A stretch of 6,203 bases of DNA from Flavobacteriales bacterium. Lineage in GTDB: Bacteria > Bacteroidota > Bacteroidia > Flavobacteriales > UA16. The notes beneath the pieces are model-generated. The model was given only the letters and a program-made list of their open reading frames with translations, searched no databases and was not told where the DNA came from. Position 1 is the first letter of the stretch. Every line of letters starts with the position of its first letter. Below are positions 1 through 5,996 of the stretch, in pieces. The DNA is taken from positions 1 through 6,203 of the forward strand of contig JAOIQU010000049.1 of NCBI GenBank assembly GCA_028141885.1, in the 5' to 3' direction. The translations under genes and the position numbers were made by a program.

Positions 1-249
1 GTCTTTGAAAGCATCCTCGCCCACGAGACCAAGGTGACAGAGTGCATCAACAACGTGGTCGACCTGTGTCTGCAAGCAAAAGATTACACGACCCACAATT
101 TCATGCAGTGGTATGTGAGCGAACAGATCGAGGAAGAGGCGTTGGCACGGAAGATTTTGGACAAACTCGCATTGGCTGGAGACGATCACGGGGCGTTGTA
201 TTTGTTTGACCGGGACATTGTGGCCTTCGGCGCCTCTGAAGGGGAGTGA
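1..249 (+). CDS. ftnA: Ferritin (FtnA-like), C-terminal 82 residues, 5' end outside the window
   Basis: This is the 3' end of a non-haem bacterial ferritin, which forms a cytosolic 24-subunit shell that oxidises Fe(II) and stores it as a ferric mineral. The reading frame is open from base 1, so the gene starts upstream; a whole ferritin is about 165-175 residues and roughly half is present. Visible are HE at partial residues 8-9, then NFMQWYVSEQIEEE at 33-46, then DKLALAGDDHGALYLFDRDI, the usual last-helix end of FtnA proteins. By spacing to E. coli FtnA, Glu9 matches Glu94, Gln42 matches Gln127, and Glu41, Glu44 and Glu45 match Glu126, Glu129 and Glu130, so the visible ferroxidase and third-site ligands are all kept. 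No Met haem ligand pattern of bacterioferritin is seen. An in-frame GTG at 34 is an internal Val codon, not a start. The next gene begins 2 nt after the stop. Confidence 0.93.
   Translation, partial: VFESILAHETKVTECINNVVDLCLQAKDYTTHNFMQWYVSEQIEEEALARKILDKLALAGDDHGALYLFDRDIVAFGASEGE
239..246 (+). promoter_or_regulatory. Shine-Dalgarno-like site for the YfiR-like gene
   Basis: AAGGGGAG lies inside the last codons of the ferritin gene, 5 nt before the ATG at 252. GGAG within it can pair with the 16S rRNA 3' end. It favours ATG 252 over the in-frame GTG at 246, which would place this motif within the start itself. Bacteroidota often do without such sites, so its use is an inference. Confidence 0.4.
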
Positions 250-251
250 CC

Positions 252-857
252 ATGACTGGGGTCCGCTCACAACACGCAGCGCCCAGGTTTGGGCAGAAGC
301 TGACGGGTGCCTCGTGGGCCCGGTGGGCGACGGTTGCAATGTTGCTTCCAGTGTTGGCGACGTTGATTTGGGCCGTCCAAGGCGGAACGCAAGACGCCAA
401 ACTTGACACCACCGACACCCAACTCGTGTTGAAGGGCCAATATTTGTTTCAATTCGCCAAAGGCAACGACTGGCCGGAAGCGGCCAAATCAGGCCCTTTC
501 GTGCTGGCGGTGCACAACAAACCAGCACTCGCCGAGGAACTGGCAACCAAATACAGCAACAACCCCATTGGTTCTCAGGCATTGACGGTGCAATCCATCA
601 GTGGCCCGAGTGAATTGGACGCCCCCCATGTGTTGTACACCGAGGCTGATGGCGATGCCTTGCAGGCTGTGCTTTCTGCCGTGAAGGGCAAGCCGACTTT
701 GGTGGTGACGGCCCTGCAGCCCTCGCTCCTGTCTGGGGTCTGCTTCAATTTGATCAAACAAGGGAACAGCCTTCGTTACGAAATCAACGCCAAGGACGCG
801 GAAAAGCGTGGCATCCTTGTTGGCAATCGACTTGTGTCATGGGCGATTCAGCGTTGA
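252..857 (+). CDS. YfiR/HmsC-like (DUF4154) envelope protein
   Basis: This is a 201-residue protein resembling the YfiR (DUF4154) family. Family members are periplasmic; in Pseudomonas and E. coli, YfiR represses the membrane diguanylate cyclase YfiN. Residues 1-24 form a basic N-terminus (Arg13, Lys16, Arg24), and residues 25-42 form a hydrophobic segment that could be a signal peptide or an uncleaved anchor. The family-like opening LVLKGQYLFQFAKGNDWPE follows at 58-76. The family-like ending is at 163-198, with FNLIKQGNSLRYEINAKDAE and then RGILVGNRLVSWA. The start ATG 252 is chosen for its upstream GGAG; GTG 246 would add only two residues. The only Cys is Cys164, so the disulfides described for Pseudomonas YfiR cannot form. 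No GGDEF protein lies beside it. The nearest membrane partner is the HAMP-phosphatase two genes on, which makes that protein a candidate target. The family call rests on motif resemblance and the fold was not tested. Confidence 0.78.
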   Translation: MTGVRSQHAAPRFGQKLTGASWARWATVAMLLPVLATLIWAVQGGTQDAKLDTTDTQLVLKGQYLFQFAKGNDWPEAAKSGPFVLAVHNKPALAEELATKYSNNPIGSQALTVQSISGPSELDAPHVLYTEADGDALQAVLSAVKGKPTLVVTALQPSLLSGVCFNLIKQGNSLRYEINAKDAEKRGILVGNRLVSWAIQR

Positions 858-871
858 GGCTCCATCAGCAT

Positions 872-1777
872 ATGCGCCAGGTCTTGGTGGCCGGAGCCAT
901 GTTCTTGGCTTCTGGCTTCGTTGGGCTTGGACAATCCTCGGAGGAAGTTCTCGTCGAAAGGGCCATCGCCTTGGGCAAGTCAGGCCAAATGGACTCGGCC
1001 CTGGAAATGCTCACACCACTCCTTGCGCCACCCACACCAAATCCCAAGGCATGTTACGTTGCGGGATTCCTGCACAAGGAACGATTCAAGCAAAGTGCAA
1101 GCACCTATTGGGGTAGTTTGACAGGCGACCGTGCAGATGCCGTCAGGTGGTTGGGTTTGTCGCTCGATTTGACCGCTGAGGCGACGGCCGCGCCGAATTG
1201 GCGAACCTCGGCAGAACGGGCCATGGATTACTTAGGCGGCTCCTACTTCGACGATGTGGTGCACGCCGTGCGCACCTTCGAGCCTGGCGACGAAGCCCAC
1301 ATCATGGACTTGTTTGAAGCCCATGTGGCCGTGGCAAAGAGGTTGACGGCCAACCTCGACGCCACCCGTGAGCGCACCGAGGTCCATAAGAACCTCGCTC
1401 GGGCTTACCGTCAGTGGTATGAATCGACAGGAGAAGTGGACCACTTCAACGGCGTGGTCACCCAGTACGAGGCGGCACTGGCCATCTCGCCTGAGGACAT
1501 CACGGCCTGTTACAACCTGGCTGTCAACGTGTACAACCGCGGGGTGGCCTTGATCAAGTCGATGGACGAGAACACGTCTCTGGGCGAGATTTTTTCCATC
1601 CAAGATCGCAGCGCCGCGCACTTCAGGCAGGCCTTGCCCTGGTTCGAACAATCCAATGCGCTGCAGCCCAACCGCCCCGAAACGCTCAGGGGTTTGATGA
1701 TTGTGCATCACGCCCTGTTCGACGACGAGCAGGCGAGCCGTTACCGCGACGCGCTTGAAACCGCATTGAAGCCATGA
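872..1777 (+). CDS. Exported TPR-like repeat protein
   Basis: This is a 301-residue protein with helical repeats, probably exported and acting as a protein-binding scaffold. The chosen start, ATG 872, gives a short n-region (MRQ) and hydrophobic core VLVAGAMFLASGFVGLG, with possible cleavage near residues 20-21. An in-frame ATG at 839 would add 11 residues and overlap the YfiR-like gene by 19 nt; neither has a strong ribosome site, so 839 remains possible. TPR-like helix pairs appear at about 23-68 (ALGKSGQMDSALEML), 171-207 (LARAYRQWYESTGEVD, then YEAALAISPED), 208-230 (ACYNLAVNVYNRGVALI) and 247-290 (HFRQALPWFEQSNALQPNRPE). The paired motif NLAVNVYNRGVALI plus FRQALPWFEQSNALQPN is a common style in Bacteroidota TPR proteins. 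The middle, about 70-165, is less regular and I recognise no domain there. It sits between the YfiR-like and phosphatase genes, and its stop overlaps the next start as ATGA. Its exact role is unknown. Confidence 0.75.
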   Translation: MRQVLVAGAMFLASGFVGLGQSSEEVLVERAIALGKSGQMDSALEMLTPLLAPPTPNPKACYVAGFLHKERFKQSASTYWGSLTGDRADAVRWLGLSLDLTAEATAAPNWRTSAERAMDYLGGSYFDDVVHAVRTFEPGDEAHIMDLFEAHVAVAKRLTANLDATRERTEVHKNLARAYRQWYESTGEVDHFNGVVTQYEAALAISPEDITACYNLAVNVYNRGVALIKSMDENTSLGEIFSIQDRSAAHFRQALPWFEQSNALQPNRPETLRGLMIVHHALFDDEQASRYRDALETALKP

Positions 1778-3603
1778 TTCGGTGGAACATTGCATGGCGC
1801 ATGGGCCTGGGGTTTGGAATTTTCATCCTGGCCGTGGCGGTGCTGTTTGTGTTCACCCGTGCAACCTTGACCCAAAGCAGCGAACTCGCTGAGGAAGTGG
1901 ACGAGTCTTTGGTGCCCAGTTTGGAGGCGCTGGAAGACATGGACCAAACCCTGGCGGAGTCTCGCGTGTACATCAGCCATTGGCTGACGCGCCAAAGCCG
2001 TGCTGACGATGAGGAAAAGCGAGCGTTGAGGCGGTTGGTCAAAGAGTCGTTCCCACAGCACATCGTCGCCCTGCAATCCCTGGAAGGGGCCTGGTCTCCC
2101 GCGGCGCGAGCGCATTTGGACACCCTTCGTGTAGAAACGGACGCGCTCGGGTTGCTCTATGGCGAAATCATGCGCTTGCTCCCGGATTTCAGGAGTTACG
2201 ACAACCCAATTGCGTACATGCAGGCCCAAGACTATGCGATGGAAGGGGCGGAATTGCAGACGTACACCGCGAGGGTGAAATCTCGATTGGCGCGACTGAC
2301 GGCAACCCAAAACGCAGCCCTTCGTTCCAGAACGGCACGCATGGAGGAACTCGGCGCCCAACTGACCATGTATGCAGGTCGCGTGGCTTGGGTGGTGGTG
2401 ATTTTGGGCATTGCCCTTGGGGTGATTGTGACGAGGAGCATCGTCCAACCCATGAAAGAATTGAAGCGCGCGCTGCTTCACATGGGGCGAGGTGTGCTTC
2501 CCGACCGAAAGGTGAGGGTCACCTCGGACGAGATTGGGGACATGGCCCTCGCCGTCAACCGCCTGGCGGAAGGTTTGGCCAGAACACAACGCTTTTCTCA
2601 GGAAGTTGGGGGCGGTGATTTTGACACGCCCTACGAGCCCTTGAGCGACGACGATGCCCTCGGCAAAGCGCTTTTGCAGATGCGCAGTTCGCTGGCGGCG
2701 AACGAACGAGAATTGGAGGGCAAGGTGGAGGAACGCACAGAGGAACTCGCCCAGCAAAAGGCCCGGGCAGAGGAAATCCTCTCGGACTTGCAGGACAGCA
2801 TTTCCTACGCCCTGCGCATCCAACAGGCCATCCTGCCTTCCGAACAGGAGCGCAAGGAGGTCATCTACGACTCAGCGGTGTTCTACCAGCCCAGGGATGT
2901 GGTCTCGGGCGATTTTTACTGGTTCAAATCGGTGGGCAGTCGCCGGATGTTTGCGGCCATCGACTGCACGGGTCACGGGGTACCAGGGGCCTTCCTGAGT
3001 TTGGTCGGACACAACGCATTGGATCGCGTGACCAAGGTGTACACCGAGCCACACAAAGTGCTCGACAAGCTCAATGAACACGTCTTGATGCTGTTGCGCC
3101 AAGACATCCGAACGGAAGCGAGCATTCCTGCGGAGTTGCTGCGTGATTTGGCCTTGCCTGTAGAACAGCTGCCTTCCACGTACATGGGCGGACAAGACGG
3201 GATGGACTTGGCCATGGTGGCCATCAATTGGGAGCACATGACGGTTGAATTCGCAGGTGCCAACAACCCACTTTTCCTGGTGCGCAACGGCGAACTTCAA
3301 GAGTACAAATCGGACAAGTTTGCCATTTGCTCTTTCGAGCCAGGGGCCAAAAATTACGAGGTTCAGAAGTTGGACGTTCAGTCGGGAGACACGTTGTTTT
3401 TGGCCACGGACGGTTTCGTGGACCAATTTGGCGGGCCGAGGGGAAAGAAATTCATGAGGCGGCGGTTCCGTGAGCTGCTGGTCGAGACGGCCTCGTTGCC
3501 CGTGTCCGAACACGAAGCCCACCTGAGGGCCAAATTCGAAGATTGGCGGGGAGATGAGGAACAAGTAGACGACGTGCTCGTGGTGAGCATGAGGGTGCCA
3601 TGA
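1774..3603 (+). CDS. Membrane HAMP-SpoIIE family (PP2C) serine/threonine phosphatase
   Basis: This 609-residue inner-membrane signalling protein has one helix at about 8-29, a periplasmic helical sensor region at about 30-200 resembling a four-helix bundle, and a second helix at about 203-222. A HAMP domain at 221-270 (IVQPMKEL and SDEIGDMALAVNRLAEGL) and a charged coiled coil at about 305-345 follow. The cytosolic PP2C/SpoIIE domain runs from about 365 to 607. SpoIIE-type domains remove phosphate from Ser/Thr of substrates such as anti-sigma-factor antagonists, using a two-metal centre. Metal-site motifs look intact: VVSGDFYWF (Asp380), AAIDCTGHGVPGAFLS (Asp397, His401), DGMDLAMV (Asp475, Asp478), LFLATDGFVDQFGG (Asp546) and DDVLVVSM (Asp599, Asp600). 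The enzyme is therefore probably active. A segment of about 30 residues at 443-474 seems longer than usual for the domain. The start overlaps the TPR gene stop and the end overlaps the CLC start, both as ATGA, so coupled translation is likely. No kinase or antagonist gene is visible nearby. Confidence 0.95.
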   Translation: MIRWNIAWRMGLGFGIFILAVAVLFVFTRATLTQSSELAEEVDESLVPSLEALEDMDQTLAESRVYISHWLTRQSRADDEEKRALRRLVKESFPQHIVALQSLEGAWSPAARAHLDTLRVETDALGLLYGEIMRLLPDFRSYDNPIAYMQAQDYAMEGAELQTYTARVKSRLARLTATQNAALRSRTARMEELGAQLTMYAGRVAWVVVILGIALGVIVTRSIVQPMKELKRALLHMGRGVLPDRKVRVTSDEIGDMALAVNRLAEGLARTQRFSQEVGGGDFDTPYEPLSDDDALGKALLQMRSSLAANERELEGKVEERTEELAQQKARAEEILSDLQDSISYALRIQQAILPSEQERKEVIYDSAVFYQPRDVVSGDFYWFKSVGSRRMFAAIDCTGHGVPGAFLSLVGHNALDRVTKVYTEPHKVLDKLNEHVLMLLRQDIRTEASIPAELLRDLALPVEQLPSTYMGGQDGMDLAMVAINWEHMTVEFAGANNPLFLVRNGELQEYKSDKFAICSFEPGAKNYEVQKLDVQSGDTLFLATDGFVDQFGGPRGKKFMRRRFRELLVETASLPVSEHEAHLRAKFEDWRGDEEQVDDVLVVSMRVP

Positions 3604-5381
3604 GTGTAAGAACCATGAGCAGGGAGGCCGCACGCAAGGCATGGACATGGATGCGGTCGGACAAAGGCCTGTTGCTGTGGGCGGTCCTGGTTGGCATCGC
3701 CTCGGGGCTGCTGGCCGTGCTCATGAAGCAAAGCGTAGGTGGGTTGAGGGTGGTCATGTTCACGGTTCAATCGTGGGTCGGGGGGTCTTGGTTTCTGGCC
3801 TTGGGGCCCATCTTGGGTCTGGCGGCCACAGCATACGTGGTGCAGAGGGTCTTGGGCGGAGACCATCCAGGCCCTGGGATTCCCTCCACGCTCCACGCCA
3901 TTTCCACCCGGCGCGGCCGCATGAAGCGGACGTGGATGTTCGCCCCTGTGCTCACCAGCGTATTGTCGGTGGGGTTTGGAGGATCCGGGGGACTGGAAGC
4001 CCCCGCCATGCAGGCCGGTGCAGCCTTGGGCTCCGAAGTGGCCTCACAAACGCGCCGCCACTTCAGGAGAAGGTTGTTGCTCATCGGTTGCGCAGCGGCC
4101 GGATCGCTTGCGGCGATGTTCAAAGCACCGGTGGCGGCCATTGTGTTTGCGGTGGAAGTCATCATGATTGACCTGACGGCGTCCAGTTTGGTACCCATCC
4201 TCATGGCTTCATTGGCCTCCCTCTTGACGGCCTTCGTGTTCTTCGAGGGAGAGGACATTTTGACCGTGCCCACCTTGGCCGCTTTTCAGGCGACCCGCCT
4301 GCCGTGGTACATCCTGATGGGGGCGGTCACAGGGGTGGGGTCGGTGGTGTTTTCGAGGCTGTATTTGTTGAGCCAAACCGCCATTGGCCGCTTCACCAAC
4401 CCGCGCACACGAATGGCCCTCGCAGGGGCACTGATTGGCGCCGCTGTGGCCATGTTTCCGCCGCTTTTTGGGGAGGGCTACGAAGTGATCAACCAGTTGT
4501 TTTTGGGGTATTCGGACGTCTTGATTGAAGACGTGTGGATGTTGGAAGGTTCCTTGGCGTTGCCCAGCCTGATTGGCTGGTTGGTGTTGGCCTCTTGTTT
4601 GAAGCCAATGCTGACTGGATTCACGACGGGAGCCGGTGGCGTGGCGGGTATTTTTGCCCCGGCCTTGTTCAGCGGGGCCATCCTGGGTTTTGCCTTCGCC
4701 TTGGGCCTCAATGGATTTCTCGACCCCACGACGATGCCCATCGGCAATTCGGTGCTTGCAGGACTCTGTGGGATGATGGCTGGGGTGTTGCACGCCCCGT
4801 TGACGGCCATCTTTTTGGCCACCGAGCTGAGTGGCGGTTACGGCTTGTTTGTGCCTTTGATGTTGACGTCAGCCACCTCGTTCACCACCTCTCGCGCACT
4901 GAAAAGGCACAGCATCTACACCCGCGAACTCGCGGAGCGCGGCGAGTTGTTGACGCACGATAAGGACAAGTCGGTGTTGACGTTGATGAACGTGAAGGAA
5001 GAATTGGAGCAAGACTTCCTGCCCGTTCAGGCCCATTGGAACCTTGGGCAGCTGGTGGAAGTGGTGGCCCAAAGTCAGCGCAACCTGCATCCCGTCGTCG
5101 ACAAACAGGGCCATTTGCTTGGCATTGTGGATTTGCAAGACATCCGTCAGGTCATGTTCGACCGCGACCAGTACCTGACCTTGAGGGTCGTGGACTTGAT
5201 GACGTTGCCGTTGGCCGAAGTTCAGTGGGAAGACAAGATGGACGACGTCATGGCCAAATTTGAGCACTGCGGCGCTTGGAACTTGCCCGTGGTGGAAGAC
5301 GGACGTTACGTGGGTTTTGTGTCGCGTTCCCGCTTGTTCACGGCCTACCGCAAGTGGTTGAAAGAGACCAGTCTTGACTGA
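3600..5381 (+). CDS. CLC-family anion channel/transporter with two CBS domains
   Basis: This 593-residue polytopic membrane protein belongs to the CLC family, which moves chloride or other anions either as channels or as H+/anion exchangers, working as dimers. The membrane part covers about 24-435. The three anion-site motifs are GPGIP (91-95), GLEAP (131-135) and GIFAP (350-354). Glu133 matches the gating glutamate (E148 in E. coli ClC-ec1) and Tyr414 (SGGYGLF) matches Tyr445. In FKAPVAAIVFAVEVIMI, Glu186 and Val187 align with Glu202 and Glu203, so the internal proton glutamate is Val. The first motif has Pro where ClC-ec1 has Ser107. After residue 455 come two cytosolic CBS repeats (about 460-520, with NLHPVVDKQGHLLGIVDLQD, and 530-590, with NLPVVEDGRYVGFVSRSRLF), which often bind adenine nucleotides. 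The start overlaps the phosphatase stop, with GAGGG at 3591-3595 a weak ribosome site; ATG 3615 is an alternative. Whether it is a channel or an exchanger is not settled by sequence. Confidence 0.95.
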   Translation: MSVRTMSREAARKAWTWMRSDKGLLLWAVLVGIASGLLAVLMKQSVGGLRVVMFTVQSWVGGSWFLALGPILGLAATAYVVQRVLGGDHPGPGIPSTLHAISTRRGRMKRTWMFAPVLTSVLSVGFGGSGGLEAPAMQAGAALGSEVASQTRRHFRRRLLLIGCAAAGSLAAMFKAPVAAIVFAVEVIMIDLTASSLVPILMASLASLLTAFVFFEGEDILTVPTLAAFQATRLPWYILMGAVTGVGSVVFSRLYLLSQTAIGRFTNPRTRMALAGALIGAAVAMFPPLFGEGYEVINQLFLGYSDVLIEDVWMLEGSLALPSLIGWLVLASCLKPMLTGFTTGAGGVAGIFAPALFSGAILGFAFALGLNGFLDPTTMPIGNSVLAGLCGMMAGVLHAPLTAIFLATELSGGYGLFVPLMLTSATSFTTSRALKRHSIYTRELAERGELLTHDKDKSVLTLMNVKEELEQDFLPVQAHWNLGQLVEVVAQSQRNLHPVVDKQGHLLGIVDLQDIRQVMFDRDQYLTLRVVDLMTLPLAEVQWEDKMDDVMAKFEHCGAWNLPVVEDGRYVGFVSRSRLFTAYRKWLKETSLD

Positions 5382-5383
5382 CT

Positions 5384-5968
5384 TCAGGGAGTGTGTTCGA
5401 CCGCTCCGTCCAGGATGTAGTTCATCTGGTACGCGTCGTCGGCATTCAGCCGCAACGTGCCTTTGAAGGTGAGTCGGTCGTCTGTTTTGTAAGCCCGAAC
5501 GGCCTTGTTGGGGAAGCGCAAGTCGATCACAGATTCAGGTCCTGCGCCACCACAGAAGAAGCAATTGGCAAACGGGTACCGGCTGAGCACGTAAAAATCC
5601 TCGTCCACATCCACGGGAATCATGTATCCTGTGATGTAACACTCCTTGCCCTCGGCAGCGATGACCTTGGGCCCGAAGTTGGGCATCCAGTAGTAGGCGT
5701 CAAGTTCTTCGAGGTAGACGTCCTTGAATTCGACGTCACTCAAGGTTTGCCAGGTCAATTCGGTCAGGGCGACGTCCTCCGTAGGGGGAGCAGGCGACAT
5801 GGGCGTCGGGTCGAGGCTGGCGAGTTTGGCCTCTCCAACGTGTCGCAACTGGTCCTGGGTGGCTTGCGCTTCCTCAGAAGGGTGGCACATGCTGCTCCAG
5901 TCCATCATAGACACCGCCACAAGGGCAACGGAGGAAAAGACCAAAGTGAGAAAGGACCGGGACTTCAT
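5384..5968 (-). CDS. DUF3299-like exported protein with CFFCGGAGP motif
   Basis: This is a 194-residue protein with an N-terminal signal-like segment (MKSRSFLTLVFSSVALVAVS), so it probably acts in the periplasm. Cys28 follows SSM, which is a poor lipobox, so a lipoprotein is doubtful. A spacer rich in Pro, Glu and Ala (about 30-66) precedes the conserved-looking domain. That domain has GKECYITGYMIPVDVDEDFY (107-126), then LSRYPFANCFFCGGAGPESV (128-147), and ends with LTFKGTLRLNADDAYQMNYIL. This pattern is that of DUF3299-type proteins, whose biochemical role is unknown to me. Cys110, Cys136 and Cys139 (a CxxC) could bind metal or form a disulfide, which is an inference. The start ATG at 5968 leaves 28 nt after the upstream permease gene; an in-frame GTG at 6007 would overlap that gene and lengthen the n-region, so it is less likely. 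The 3' end meets the convergent CLC gene with only 2 nt between stops. Confidence 0.8.
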   Translation of the reverse strand: MKSRSFLTLVFSSVALVAVSMMDWSSMCHPSEEAQATQDQLRHVGEAKLASLDPTPMSPAPPTEDVALTELTWQTLSDVEFKDVYLEELDAYYWMPNFGPKVIAAEGKECYITGYMIPVDVDEDFYVLSRYPFANCFFCGGAGPESVIDLRFPNKAVRAYKTDDRLTFKGTLRLNADDAYQMNYILDGAVEHTP

Positions 5969-5996
5969 CGTCAACAAAAATAAAGGACTAAGCGTC

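Noticed and set aside
1741..2823. Long open frame (360 codons) on the minus strand opposite the phosphatase gene
   Set aside because: It runs antisense to a clearly conserved HAMP-SpoIIE coding region, its translation shows no recognisable domain and is rich in His, Gln and Arg, as expected of an antisense shadow in GC-rich DNA.
2872..3648. Minus-strand open frame of 258 codons opposite the phosphatase catalytic domain
   Set aside because: It is a shadow of the PP2C domain codons; it has no motif and no sensible context.
4209..4793. Minus-strand open frame of 194 codons opposite the CLC gene
   Set aside because: The translation is low-complexity-like (His, Gln, Gly, Arg rich), and the plus strand encodes conserved CLC motifs over the same bases.
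3600..5381. Possibility that the CLC protein is a fluoride-type CLC-F exporter
   Set aside because: CLC-F proteins are shorter, usually lack CBS domains and carry different first and second motifs; this protein has GPGIP, GLEAP, GIFAP and two CBS repeats.
5885..5896. Possible lipoprotein cysteine (Cys28) in the DUF3299-like protein
   Set aside because: The preceding residues S-S-M do not fit a lipobox, and the Cys lies well after the hydrophobic core.
5393..5983. Plus-strand open frame of 196 codons opposite the DUF3299-like gene
   Set aside because: The minus strand has a signal peptide and the CFFCGGAGPESV motif; the plus-strand translation is Val/Gly/His-rich without any domain.
5974..5988. 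TAnnTTTG-like sequence (TATTTTTG on the minus strand) just before the DUF3299-like start, resembling a Bacteroidota -7 element
   Set aside because: It is only a few bases from the ATG, which would put the transcript start inside the gene, and no matching upstream -33 TTTG is seen at the right distance. It is more likely just an AT-rich leader.
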